DNA of 64,000 nucleotides. Source: DASQPR01 sp963724705 (GTDB lineage: Bacteria > Actinomycetota > Actinomycetes > Mycobacteriales > Micromonosporaceae). Made by a program: the position numbers and the translations under genes. The stretch covers positions 496,001 through 560,000 of the forward strand of contig CAVRVS010000006.1 of assembly GCA_963724705.1 (NCBI GenBank), given 5' to 3'. Every line of letters begins with the position of its first letter. Position 1 is the stretch's first letter. The notes under the pieces were generated by a model. The model did not search any database and had not been told where the DNA came from. It was given only the letters and a program-made list of their open reading frames with translations. Shown one piece after another: positions 9,290 through 18,150 of this stretch.

Positions 9290-9328
9290 TTGACGTGTCA
9301 ATCATGCCAGATATAGTTGACGCGTCAA
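9290..9328. promoter_or_regulatory. Two palindromic operators in the LLM/marR intergenic region
   Basis: TTGACGTGTCAA (9290-9301) and TTGACGCGTCAA (9317-9328) are near-identical palindromes with centres 27 bp apart. They occupy the 77-base gap between divergent starts at 9271 and 9349, the expected place for MarR dimers. Confidence 0.75.
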
Positions 9329-9348
9329 ACATCGGAAGGTGGGCTGTT

Positions 9349-9840
9349 ATGCCCGGGCGGCGGCGACTCCCCACGCGCAACGAACTACGCATCTGGCGCG
9401 AATTTATCGAAACCACCGAGCTGCTCCGGACGTTGCTCGCCGCACGCCTGCAGAGCGAGTCCGCGCTCTCACCGGGCGACTACACCGTGCTCCTGGCGCT
9501 GAGCGAGACCGAGGGCCACCGGATGCGTTCGTCCGAGATGGCCATGCACATCGGCTGGGAACGCAGCCGTCTCTCCCACCATCTCGGCCGGATGGAACAG
9601 CGGCGGCTGATCCGGCGCGAGGAGTGCGCCACCGACAGTCGGGGCGCGGAGATCGTGCTGGAACCAGCGGGCGCCGAAGCCTTCCACGCGGCCACGATCC
9701 CGCACCTGCGGGCCATCCGGGAGCTGTTCGTCGATGCCCTCAACCCCGAGCAACTCACCGCGGCAGGCGAGATCGCCACTACCCTGCGAGCACATCTGTC
9801 TCGGTCGGCATCGACACCGCCCAGACGCGACCGACCGTGA
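9349..9840 (+). CDS. MarR family transcriptional regulator
   Basis: The 163-aa winged-helix protein has YTVLLALSETEGHRMRSSEM as the HTH entry, the recognition region IGWERSRLSHHLGRMEQRRL near residue 66, and the wing with EECATDSRGAEIVLEPAG near 88. The C-terminal helix would complete the dimer. The start MPGRRRLPTRNEL at 9349 is preceded by GGAAGGTGGG. Repressor of the divergent LLM/F420-reductase operon is the most likely role, given the two palindromes between them. Confidence 0.88.
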   Translation: MPGRRRLPTRNELRIWREFIETTELLRTLLAARLQSESALSPGDYTVLLALSETEGHRMRSSEMAMHIGWERSRLSHHLGRMEQRRLIRREECATDSRGAEIVLEPAGAEAFHAATIPHLRAIRELFVDALNPEQLTAAGEIATTLRAHLSRSASTPPRRDRP

Positions 9841-10086
9841 CCGGCTCCTCCGCGGCCGGCGACCGCTGATGATGCCACCGACGAGAAGATCGAGTGTTCG
9901 GGTGAGACGCTGCCTGAGCTGTCTCGTGCCGGGCCGGTTCGTACCTGTCGATGTTTCTTTGATCACAACGTCCTCGATGCCAAGGTCGGAAACGTGGCGG
10001 GTGGGGATTAGCACATCGGATGGTCTTGAGATGAAATCGGCGTCACGTTGATGCGGCTGCGTGCCCCCTTGTTGCTGGGAGAGGCC

Positions 10087-10395
10087 ATGGGCGACGTCCA
10101 GGTCAACGTCACAGACACCGCACCGCGCGCCGCAAGCGTGTACCTCAGCGGCGACATCGACCACACCACCACTGGACAACTGCGCAAGGCGCTCGTCGAC
10201 ATGATCGTCCGAGTCAAACCCCACCATCTTGTGATCAATCTTGATGGGGTCACTTCGATCGAGGACCAGGCTATCGGCGTACTGCGGGCCGCGGAGTCGA
10301 TCATCCGTGAAGCCGGCCTGACCCCTAGCTTCCACACGACCGGCTCCCGCATCGCCGACGATCTTGCGGATGACGAGATCCATCAAGCCGCGTAG
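10087..10395 (+). CDS. STAS-domain protein (anti-sigma factor antagonist type)
   Basis: The 102-aa protein starts MGDVQVNVTDTA and contains VYLSGDIDHTTTGQLRKAL near residue 22 and HHLVINLDGVTSIEDQAIGV near 48. The last stretch corresponds to the STAS loop that carries the phosphorylatable Ser (here TSIED, followed by Q-A-I-G-V). This resembles SpoIIAA/RsbV-type partner-switching proteins. No anti-sigma factor or phosphatase is adjacent, so it acts with partners elsewhere. GGGAGAGGCC precedes the ATG. Confidence 0.8.
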   Translation: MGDVQVNVTDTAPRAASVYLSGDIDHTTTGQLRKALVDMIVRVKPHHLVINLDGVTSIEDQAIGVLRAAESIIREAGLTPSFHTTGSRIADDLADDEIHQAA

Positions 10396-10713
10396 GCAGA
10401 GCCTGCCTTGGGCAAGGCCGTGGCCCCCAGAGAATTCGCTGGCGTGACCTGCGTCGTACGCCAAAAGATGTCAGCGCCACGACGCTAATCGGCCGTCCTC
10501 GATCACAAGCAGCGACGATCTGGGCAGCACGTGACGGCCGTGAGCCACTTCAGCGAATACAAGCCGACACCGACTCGTCAATCAACCAACGACGCATGCA
10601 CCCGCGCCCGTTGTGATCGGTGAGGAGCACACGTGCACGCCCGGTCCTTGCTCACAGACATGCCATGCCGCATCCCACGGCTTGACAAGCCACGGACGTG
10701 GGATGTGTTGACG
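10396..10713. other. Intergenic stretch with a candidate terminator
   Basis: I see no gene. CATCCCACG (10671-10679) and CGTGGGATG (10697-10705) form a 9-bp stem with a 17-base loop, just downstream of the minus-strand gene ending at 10714. It is a plausible terminator. Confidence 0.4.
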
Positions 10714-13700
10714 CTAAAGGCTGCCGGCCAACCCGGTGAGCGTTTCTGCTTGGCTGGCGGTCAGCCAGCCTCCTGACGTGAGTGCTTGCACCGTCTGCTG
10801 GTAGGTCGCCAGGAGCTTGGCCCGCACGGCAGGTTTCGCGGACGGGACGAAGTCGAGAAGCGCGTTGCTGGCGACGCTGACGAGTGCCGCGACCACCACA
10901 CGCGTTAGCACGCCTGATGACTGGTACTTGGCCGAGGCGCGCACGAACTGCGTCGTCAACGTGCTGAGGTCGGTCGGCGTAACCGTCACTGTGAACGTCG
11001 TCGATCCCGAGCCGATGTTGTCGGCCTTGTCGGTCGCCTTCGCCGAGAGTGTGTGGGCGCCAGCACCGAGGGACCAGGCGGGGCCGTCGGTATCCACACA
11101 GGTCGTGCTCGCGACGCCGGATAGCGCGTCGGATGCCGTGCAGGTGATGGCGACGGTGCTGAGAATGCCGTACGAGCCGGCGTTGCCGGAGTACGTGACG
11201 GTCGGGTTGACCGTGTCGATCTGGGCGGTGTAGCTCGCACTGGCGGAGTTGCCCGCGCGATCGACGCAGGTACCGGTGGCGATTCCGCTTACCGTTAGCA
11301 CGTCGTCGGCAAGCGAACTGGCCGACGCGTCGACGCCGGAGCCGGCATCGGTGCAGGTGTAGGACACGGTCACGCTGGTGTTGTTCCAGCCGTTGGCATT
11401 GGCCGACGGGGTCGCGGTCGCAACGATGGTCGGCGCAGTCGTGTCCGGCGGCGTAGCGCCGTCGGGGGAACCGATCTCGGCGCCGTCGGCGGCCAGGAAC
11501 GCGCCGTTCACCCCGACCGCGCTCAGTGTGGAGACGGTCGGCAGCGGCAGTGTCGTGCTGCCGACGCCGGCGGTGTTGTCGAACGTTGCGAACGGTGCCG
11601 TCGAAGGCGATGCCCCGAAAGCGATGCCGGTGACCCGGTTCCCATTCGCGTCGAACAGGTTCACCGCGTCGCCGCCGGTGGACAGCCCGACCCCCGAACC
11701 TCCGTAGTGACCGATCAAGAATCCAGCCGGCAACGTCGACGACCCGAACCACGCCTGCGCGAAGCTCGCTTCCACCGTCGCATCGTTCAGACCGCCGGTG
11801 TCCTCGAAGAACACCGCCGACTTCCCCGCCGGCAGCGCGGAAACCCCGAGCAGCGGGACGGCGTTCGCGAACAAGTTGGAGTTGTCGTCCATCTTCCAAC
11901 CGGTCACATCCACCGTCGTCGAGCCGGTGTTGGTCACCTCGAACCAGTCCACCGCATAAGAAGTGTTCCCGCTCCCCCACGGCGCGGCCTCCGTGACGGT
12001 CACCGACGGCGTCGGCGGAGGCGGTGGCGGTGTGGCCGTGCTAGCGCCGGGAGAGCCGATCTCGGCACCGTCGGCCGCCAGGAACGCGCCGTTGACGCCG
12101 ACCGCGCTCAGTGTGGATACGGTCGGCAGCGGCAGCGTGGCCGAGCCGACGCCGGCAGTGTTGTCGAATGTGGCGAACGGTGCCGCCGAAGGCGACGCCC
12201 CGAAGGCGATGCCCGTCACTTGGCTGCCGGCGGCATCGAAGAGGTTCACGGCGTCGCCGCCGGTGGACAGACCGACCCCCGAGCCGCCGTAGTGACCGAT
12301 CAGGAACCCGGTTGGCAAGGTGGCGGACCCGAACCAGGCCTGTGCGAAGCTCGCTTCCACCGTGGCGTCATCGAGACCGCCCGTGTCCTCGAAGAACACC
12401 GCCGACTTCCCCGCCGGCAGCGCAGAGACTCCGAGCAGCGGCACCGCACTCGCGACGGAGTCTGAATTGTCGTCCATCTTCCAACCCGTCACATCCACCG
12501 TCGATGTGCCAGTGTTGGTCACCTCGAACCAGTCCACCGCATAAGAAGTGTTCCCGCTCCCCCACGGCGCCGCCTCCGACACGATCACCGACGTTGGCGG
12601 TGGAGGCGGCGGCGCGGTTGTGCTGACATCGCCGGGGGAGCCGATCCCGGCACCGTCGGCGGCCAGGAAACCACCGTTGGTACCCGCCGCGCTTAGCGCG
12701 GACGCGGTCGGAGCCGGCAGGGACCCGCTGCTGCTGAGTCCTTCCCGGTTATCGAACGTAGCCAACGGCGCCGTCGACGGCGACGCGCCAAAGGCGATGC
12801 CGGTCACCCGGTCACCGGCCGCGTCGAACAGGTTGACCGCGTCGCCGCTGGTCGACAGACCGACTCCCGAGCCGCCGTAGTGACCGATCAAGAACCCGGC
12901 CGGCAACGTGGCGGACCCGAACCAGGCTTGCGCGAACTTCGCTTCCACCGTCGCGTCATCCAGGCCGGTGTCCTCGAAGAAGACGGCGGACTTCCCGGCC
13001 GGCAGCGACGACACCCCCGCCAGCGGCACCGCATTCGCGAACAAGTTGGAGTTGTCGTCCATCTTCCAACCGGTCAGATCCACCGCCGACGTGCCGGTGT
13101 TGGTCACCTCGAACCAGTCGGCGCCGTAGCTCGCGGTACCGCTGCCCCACGGCGCTACCTCCGAGATCGTCATCCGCGACACGGTCGGTTGAACCGACGG
13201 CGGCGCGTAGACCCACAGCTGCGGATGCGCGGCGTCTCCGCCGCCGTCCTCGCTGACGGTGTAGAGATAGCCGTTCCGGTCCATCGTGACGCCTTCGTGC
13301 GTCTCGTCGGCCACCGAAATCGCGCTGGTCGGGTCGCTGATCGTCAGCGAACTCTCGACATTCCCGGAGCGGTCGACGTTGACGATCTTGCCCGACTCCT
13401 GGCTGATGACCAACAGGTGGGTCGAGTCCGGGCCGGTGAGGTTGGGCAGGTTCGATAGCGCGAAGACGTCCGAGAAGTCGTTGAGGCCGGCCAGAGCCGG
13501 GTCGAACAGGTTGGTCGACTCGTCCGTCGTCGGTGAGCCGTTGGTCGCGGTACCGGCCGCGAAGTCAATGTTGGTCTGGAAGATTCCCTCGGGGCTCGTC
13601 TCCTTGACGACGACGAACCCCGGGGAGTCCGTCGTCGACGTCTGTGGGTCGTAGGAGATGCCTTCAATCCCGGTATTGCCGATCGTCGTGCCAAGTTTGA

Positions 13701-14199
13701 CGGTCTGGACGTCGTCTCGGGTAAGCACGCCGCCGCCGACGTAGGTGAAAAGGTTGACCTGACGGTCGCGCTCCTCGCCCAGAACGAACTTGCCGCCGCC
13801 TACGTACGTGATCGCCTCAGTGTCGAAAAACGTCGTGCCCTGCGGGCTGTCGCCCGGCGGCAGGGTCATCGAATCAATCAACTGCCCGGACTTGGTCACC
13901 TGCACGACCGACGTGCCGCCGTCGCCGACGACAAACAACGTGTCGGTGTCCCAGTCGTAAGTGACCGAGGACGCCTCCTGGGCCAACAGGCTGCCGGCCG
14001 GCGGTGTAGTACGCGTCGGCTCCGGCAAGTCGTATCGCCCAACCAGGCTGTACTGCGACAGGTCAACACCACTGCTCGGCGTGTCCGCACGCGCCACGCG
14101 AGGCACCGCCACACACAACGCCCCGACCAGCGCCGCAAGCGCAAACAACGTGCCCGCCCGCCTACCAGCCACCGCCGTCACGACCTCTCGCACCGTCAT
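10714..14199 (-). CDS. Secreted beta-propeller / triple lamin-tail-domain protein
   Basis: The 1161-aa precursor has a Sec signal (FALAALVGALCVAVPRVARA) at about residues 18-38. Residues about 45-330 form an SdiA-regulated/esterase-like-phytase type beta-propeller: GGTSVVQVTKSG, FDTEAITYVGGGKF, GNTGIEGISYD, ETHEGVTMDRNGYLY. Three lamin-tail domains follow with an exact 195-residue period, each with WFEVTNTG, GWKMDDNS and GFLIGHYGGSGVGLS. Then come two Ig-like segments with paired Cys (SVTVSYTCTDAGSGV, VAITCTASDALSGV). A C-terminal helical tail resembles a FIMAH-type domain. It probably binds or degrades extracellular phosphate esters or polymers. No clear ribosome site is present; the ATG at 14199 is preferred over TTG at 14205. 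Confidence 0.85.
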   Translation of the reverse strand: MTVREVVTAVAGRRAGTLFALAALVGALCVAVPRVARADTPSSGVDLSQYSLVGRYDLPEPTRTTPPAGSLLAQEASSVTYDWDTDTLFVVGDGGTSVVQVTKSGQLIDSMTLPPGDSPQGTTFFDTEAITYVGGGKFVLGEERDRQVNLFTYVGGGVLTRDDVQTVKLGTTIGNTGIEGISYDPQTSTTDSPGFVVVKETSPEGIFQTNIDFAAGTATNGSPTTDESTNLFDPALAGLNDFSDVFALSNLPNLTGPDSTHLLVISQESGKIVNVDRSGNVESSLTISDPTSAISVADETHEGVTMDRNGYLYTVSEDGGGDAAHPQLWVYAPPSVQPTVSRMTISEVAPWGSGTASYGADWFEVTNTGTSAVDLTGWKMDDNSNLFANAVPLAGVSSLPAGKSAVFFEDTGLDDATVEAKFAQAWFGSATLPAGFLIGHYGGSGVGLSTSGDAVNLFDAAGDRVTGIAFGASPSTAPLATFDNREGLSSSGSLPAPTASALSAAGTNGGFLAADGAGIGSPGDVSTTAPPPPPPTSVIVSEAAPWGSGNTSYAVDWFEVTNTGTSTVDVTGWKMDDNSDSVASAVPLLGVSALPAGKSAVFFEDTGGLDDATVEASFAQAWFGSATLPTGFLIGHYGGSGVGLSTGGDAVNLFDAAGSQVTGIAFGASPSAAPFATFDNTAGVGSATLPLPTVSTLSAVGVNGAFLAADGAEIGSPGASTATPPPPPPTPSVTVTEAAPWGSGNTSYAVDWFEVTNTGSTTVDVTGWKMDDNSNLFANAVPLLGVSALPAGKSAVFFEDTGGLNDATVEASFAQAWFGSSTLPAGFLIGHYGGSGVGLSTGGDAVNLFDANGNRVTGIAFGASPSTAPFATFDNTAGVGSTTLPLPTVSTLSAVGVNGAFLAADGAEIGSPDGATPPDTTAPTIVATATPSANANGWNNTSVTVSYTCTDAGSGVDASASSLADDVLTVSGIATGTCVDRAGNSASASYTAQIDTVNPTVTYSGNAGSYGILSTVAITCTASDALSGVASTTCVDTDGPAWSLGAGAHTLSAKATDKADNIGSGSTTFTVTVTPTDLSTLTTQFVRASAKYQSSGVLTRVVVAALVSVASNALLDFVPSAKPAVRAKLLATYQQTVQALTSGGWLTASQAETLTGLAGSL
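11401..13155 (-). repeat. Three tandem 585-bp coding repeats (lamin-tail domains)
   Basis: Landmarks such as GCTCCCCCACGGCGC recur at about 13141, 12556 and 11971, exactly 585 bases apart. Units 2 and 3 are the most alike over long runs, and unit 1 is more diverged. This points to recent unequal duplication or gene conversion inside the gene. Confidence 0.85.
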
Positions 14200-14479
14200 C
14201 CACAAGCCGGCGCGACCGCCGCGAACGTCAATCTAGGGCGCACAACGGCAGCAAGATTGACGCGCCATGAACGAATAGCCATACGGAAGGTGAACAGGTC
14301 ATCGGATTCGACGCACTGCGGGCGTGTCCGAACGTTTTTGTAAGCGATTTTGCACGGCCAGAACGATTTGAATCCCCGCGCCTGTTCGTCCGGTTTGGAC
14401 AGAGGCGGCAACCCCGTTCCCGCCGCCGGAGTCCGGTGCCGAGTGAGTTCGTTTGGTCGGCGACCTGTCGACGTACGGC

Positions 14480-14566
14480 GTTGGCGTTCTAGTGCGGCGG
14501 TGGCAATGGTGTTCGTTCTACGACCTGATCCGACTGCACTCGACCCTCGGCAACCGCCCGCCGGCC
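14480..14566 (+). pseudogene. Possible IS3-type transposase C-terminal remnant
   Basis: A short frame reads FYDLIRLHSTLGNRPPA, close to the conserved end of IS3-family integrase-type transposases (FYNxxRxHSxLGxxxPxE). Nothing else of the element is visible in the surrounding 540-base gap, so this would be a tiny relic. Chance similarity remains possible. Confidence 0.4.
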
Positions 14567-14720
14567 CACAGATCCGCCGCGTCCTCAAGCGATACGTCGC
14601 CCCGCAGATCTTCCGAACACTCACCGCCGCGCATGCACAACCGGCGACCGCCACGCCGCCGCCGAGGACGCCCGGCGTCGCGCAGGATGGCACCGGATCG
14701 CACCGGGAGTCGTCGGTGGC

Positions 14721-14759
14721 GGCGCGGGGCCGGTCCGGGTCGGACACAGGCCCCGCGCC
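14721..14759 (-). terminator. Terminator-like hairpin after the metallophosphoesterase gene
   Basis: GGCGCGGGGCC and GGCCCCGCGCC make a perfect 11-bp stem with a 17-base loop, ending 9 bases from the stop of the minus-strand gene at 14768. Confidence 0.65.
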
Positions 14760-14767
14760 GCGGATGA

Positions 14768-15946
14768 TCAGCCTTGGCAGCGGCCGGAGCCGGAGTCGCT
14801 GTAGTTCAGCGCGTTCGGACCGAACCCGGCACCGGCCAGCACCGGCTTGTATGTGAACGAGTAGCCATTCGGTTTGAGGGTCAGGTTCATGTCGCCGTAG
14901 CCCTGGTCGTAGGCGGTCACGACGTTCTGATTTGCGTAGACCCCGTTGGAGACGGCCAGGGTGTCCAATGCCTCACCGCCGGTGCCGATGATGATCTCCG
15001 GGATTCCATGCTTTGGGTCGTAGTTGCCGGTCGGATCCATCGGACGTAGGCGGGCGTACGCGTGCTCGTGGCCGTTGAGGACGAGCGTGGCGTGGTTGTC
15101 GTAGAGCAGCTGCCACCACGCGTCGGCCACGCCGCCCTCTTGGCCGCCGGCACCGGGCGCGGAGGCCGCGATGGTAGCGGTCGAGTTAGTGGTGGCGCTG
15201 AAGGTCGGCTGATGCCAGTAGGCGATCGTGCACGGTGCGTTGTTGGTCTTCAAGTCGTGCGCCAGCCACTGCGTCTCTTGCGCGAGCAGGCCACCATCGG
15301 TGGTCGAGCAGTCATTGTTGAACGCGTCCGAGTTGCATTCGACGTTCAGCGAGATCACGTGCCAGTTGCCGAGGTTGTACGAGTACCAGCCCTGATTGGC
15401 GTCGGTGTCGTCACCGGCCTGGCCCTGGCTGTTGGGTGTGCCGGCCTGGTCGTGGCCGTTGAAGTAGCTGAAGTATCCGGAGCCATCCTGCGCGGGCTCG
15501 TTGTCGCCCTTCTTGGTATAGCTGTAGTACTCGTGGTTGCCCGGCGCCGGATGCTCGAGGTATTTCAGGCCACCCCACGCCTGCTCGAAGGAACCTTCGA
15601 AGTCGCTGAGCTTACCGACCTCGTACTGCTCGTCGCCCAGCAGAGCGACGGCGTCCGGGTGGTAGCCGAGCGCCTGCTGCGCGGTCGCGTACTCGGCGTC
15701 GTAGCCGCCCAAATCCTGGCTGCCGCATTTGAGCGCAGCGGGATTCGCGGCGTTCTCGTCGTCGTCGGGCTCACATGCGATGTCGCCAACCGCGACGAGG
15801 GTGTATTGCTGACCCATGGCCGCAGCGTCGTATGGCCAGTCGTTTCCGGTGGTCGGCGCCGCGCCGGCAACACCGGCGATACTGGCGGCGACCACGACCA
15901 CGACCCCGGCTGCGATCAACGAGCGTTTGCGAATGCGGAAAGACAC
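14768..15946 (-). CDS. Secreted calcineurin-like metallophosphoesterase
   Basis: The 392-aa precursor has a signal peptide (residues about 8-29, IAAGVVVVVAASIAGVAGAA). The five metallophosphoesterase blocks are visible in order: VAVGDIAC near 52, LLGDEQY near 102, PGNHEYY near 134, YWHQPTFS near 243 and LNGHEHAYAR near 290. These supply the His/Asp/Asn ligands for a two-metal centre. It would hydrolyse phosphomonoesters or diesters outside the cell. The start is GTG at 15946 with GAGAGG upstream. It sits among other secreted hydrolases, including a second phosphatase-superfamily gene at 20584, so a phosphate-scavenging locus is plausible. Confidence 0.9.
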   Translation of the reverse strand: MSFRIRKRSLIAAGVVVVVAASIAGVAGAAPTTGNDWPYDAAAMGQQYTLVAVGDIACEPDDDENAANPAALKCGSQDLGGYDAEYATAQQALGYHPDAVALLGDEQYEVGKLSDFEGSFEQAWGGLKYLEHPAPGNHEYYSYTKKGDNEPAQDGSGYFSYFNGHDQAGTPNSQGQAGDDTDANQGWYSYNLGNWHVISLNVECNSDAFNNDCSTTDGGLLAQETQWLAHDLKTNNAPCTIAYWHQPTFSATTNSTATIAASAPGAGGQEGGVADAWWQLLYDNHATLVLNGHEHAYARLRPMDPTGNYDPKHGIPEIIIGTGGEALDTLAVSNGVYANQNVVTAYDQGYGDMNLTLKPNGYSFTYKPVLAGAGFGPNALNYSDSGSGRCQG

Positions 15947-16306
15947 GAAGATACCTCTCGGGGGGTTTGAGGACGCGGAAACTTAGGGTCCGCCATTGCA
16001 ATGAACGGAAGTCGATCATTAGCTGAACATTTGCTAGCCGGTGAACCACCGGCTCGAACTAAACGTTTGCGTCAGCTATGCGGGCAGTGGCCTCGGACCC
16101 GCCCCGCCGGTATCGGTGCCGGTACTCCGCCTCGGGCGCGGCGGTTCGCCGATCATGCCGATCAAGGGCGTCGGCGCCCGTGGCGAACATGCGCGTGCTG
16201 CATCCGGTGAACCTGATACAACTCACACGACAGATCGTTGTCCGGGAGCGCGGATGGTTCCACAGCCGCCGGCTAGGCCCTACCATCACCGCGACCCCCC
16301 GGCTCG
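15947..16306. other. Intergenic stretch, nothing recognised
   Basis: It presumably holds the promoter of the phosphoesterase. I see no gene, repeat or strong hairpin. Confidence 0.4.
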
Positions 16307-16885
16307 CTATTCGTAGCAGTCCTGGTCGGTCAGTTGGATGTCGAGCTCAACGACGTGACCGCCGGAGATGTCGATCCGGTATTTGGCATTGGGGTTGGAT
16401 GGCACCACGACCAAGCCGTGGCCCTGTTTGCCGTCGATTCCCTGCCACGCCGGGTACGCCGCGTGCACCTGCTCGTACGTGCTCCCAAGCGTGATGCCTT
16501 CGGGCGTCGCGATGTCGCCGTAGGCGTAGATCGCGGCCACACCGAACTGCGCCGACACGAACAGTGCTGCCTCTTCCGGTTTGGTGTGCTCGCCTGTGAG
16601 GAGTCCATTGACGCAGCCCTGGTTCGGTGCATCGATGTGATCGACCAACCCAGTCCCTTTCGCGTCGTCGATCGACATGCCAAGCAGGAGCGGACCCAGA
16701 CCGTTCGGGCCGAGCACCAGCGGCCCGCCGGTCGCAGCGGCCGACGGCGTCGGCGTATTGACAGGCGTGGTCGTCGACGCCGAGCTGCTACTCGCAGATA
16801 CGGAGCCGGCAGACGTGCACGCGGCCAAAGTCAGAGCCGCCGCTGCGACTGCGGCGGTCAGAAGGTTCCGGAGCGTGGTACGCAT
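16307..16885 (-). CDS. Putative lipoprotein
   Basis: The 192-aa protein begins with a signal sequence ending in the lipobox LAAC (Cys at about residue 23). A Ser/Thr/Pro-rich linker follows to about residue 52, then a compact domain with LGPLLLGMSIDDAKGTGLVD near 64. Family members I recall have this pattern as a periplasmic or cell-surface domain of unknown function. The domain also carries ITLGSTYEQVHAAYP near 132, a repeat of the same helix motif. It would be anchored on the outer face of the membrane. Upstream AAGGGACG supports the ATG. Confidence 0.8.
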   Translation of the reverse strand: MRTTLRNLLTAAVAAAALTLAACTSAGSVSASSSSASTTTPVNTPTPSAAATGGPLVLGPNGLGPLLLGMSIDDAKGTGLVDHIDAPNQGCVNGLLTGEHTKPEEAALFVSAQFGVAAIYAYGDIATPEGITLGSTYEQVHAAYPAWQGIDGKQGHGLVVVPSNPNAKYRIDISGGHVVELDIQLTDQDCYE

Positions 16886-17367
16886 ATGCGCGTCGTCCCT
16901 TCGGCGTCTTGGGTAGAGATCTGTCGCCGGCCACCGCTGGCCGGCATCCCGGTAGACGTGCGTCGGGCGATGAATGGTTGCCGTCCCGGACGAGATTCGC
17001 CTGCGTGGATTTGCTGACGGCGACGCGTCCGCAGCGAGGCGCGTGTGCCGACCGCTGCGATGCTAGGTAGGCGCTGTCTCACGTGGCTGAGATCGTCCTC
17101 ATCGCTGAAGATCTCCGTTGGGAGATTGACGTCGGGAGACGATGCGCCGATCAGTCGCCGGACAACGCGAGCGCGTGGGCGGGTTCGTCGAGATCCTGTG
17201 GACCAAGTTGCTGGCAGGACTTCGATCTTGCAGGATGTCTTCCGGTCAGGGATCTTGCTGATCGTGGAATACAACGGTGCCCGCGTCAGCGGTCAGGGTT
17301 GTAGCAGCCGGGATGCGTCGTACCGTTGCGTGCCGGCTTCGCCGGCGCTGCAGCCGCGGACGTTGTG
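16886..17367. other. Intergenic stretch, nothing recognised
   Basis: No gene or motif is recognised. It separates the lipoprotein gene from a cluster of gene fragments. Confidence 0.4.
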
Positions 17368-17739
17368 TCAGGTCAGTGTGGACACGGGTTTGTCACGGGC
17401 TGGGACCTGCCGGACCAGGAAGCGATCGATGTCTGGTGCGTTGGTCGACGGGTTCGCGAACTCGATAGTGTTGGCGCCTGCGGTCAGGTGCAGCGTCAGG
17501 TTCACGCCGAGCGTGTTGAAGTCCGTTGTTACGGCGAACGTCGGCGTCTGCGGGGCGCCACCGTCGACGCTTACCATGGCCTGTCGTGACGGGGGGCCGT
17601 TGAGGTAGGCGATCGTCACTGCGCAGTCGGCGTCGGCGGTTGCGTTGACGGCGTTGAAGGTCAGTGTGCCGGTCTTGCCGATGAAGCCGATCTTCTTGCC
17701 GCCCGAACACGTCGAGCAGCTGGAGATGCCGGCCTGCAC
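17368..17739 (-). pseudogene. Fragment of a secreted carbohydrate-binding (CBM35/CBM6-like) protein
   Basis: The 123-codon frame encodes SGGKKIGFIGKTGTLTFNAV, then VTIAYLNGPPSRQAMVSVDGG and a C-terminal LTAGANTIEFANPSTNAPDIDRFLV. This is the beta-sandwich and closing strand of a CBM of the kind attached to secreted glycosidases. No signal peptide or catalytic domain is present, and the frame begins exactly where sensor-kinase debris on the other strand ends. I read it as the detached 3' end of a glycosidase gene. Confidence 0.6.
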
Positions 17740-17757
17740 GCAACGCCGCAGCGGCCC

Positions 17758-17936
17758 GGGCTGGGCCTGCGCTCGATGGCCGAACGAGCGACCGAACTCG
17801 ACGGCTCCTGCACGGTGGGCGCGGCCGCGATGGGCGGCGCCCTCGTAACCGCACTGCTACCCCTGACGAGGTCGCAATGAACACCGTCAAGGTGCTGATC
17901 GCCGACCGGAGCGGACACGCCCGACAGATACCGTCG
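17758..17936 (+). pseudogene. 3' end of a sensor kinase plus first codons of a response regulator
   Basis: GLGLRSMAERATELDGSCTV runs to a TGA at 17880 and matches the G2 box and last strand of a NarL-type histidine kinase. The overlapping ATGA at 17877 starts MNTVKVLIADRSGHAR, the opening beta-strand of a receiver domain. That sequence stops making sense at about 17935, exactly where the IS6-type fragment begins. The two-component operon was therefore cut on both sides. Confidence 0.65.
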
Positions 17937-18027
17937 CTCCGACACGGTGATGACCTCGGCGGGGAACCGGAAACCAGCGAACATACACCGCGACGCCAGC
18001 GCCCGATGCCGGCGAGTTGACAGCCTC
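17935..18027 (-). mobile_element. IS6-type element fragment (inverted copy)
   Basis: This 93-bp block is the inverted, diverged copy of 19946-20038. Read on the minus strand it encodes FAGFRFPAEVITVSERRYL, the N-terminal zinc/helix region of IS6-family transposases. Confidence 0.7.
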
Positions 18028-18101
18028 AAGGAGAGCGCCAGAACCACCGCTTTGCAGGGCGCATGAGCTGGTCACGCTGGCCGGGGCGGGAAACCGGTTG
18101 A

Positions 18102-18127
18102 GCGCCGTCCCCGCCTGGGGACGGCGC
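18102..18127 (-). terminator. Terminator-like hairpin after the M28 peptidase gene
   Basis: GCGCCGTCCCC-GCCT-GGGGACGGCGC is a perfect 11-bp stem with a 4-base loop, 24 bases beyond the peptidase stop. Confidence 0.7.
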
Positions 18128-18150
18128 CCGTCGGAGGGCTGGTCAGCAGG

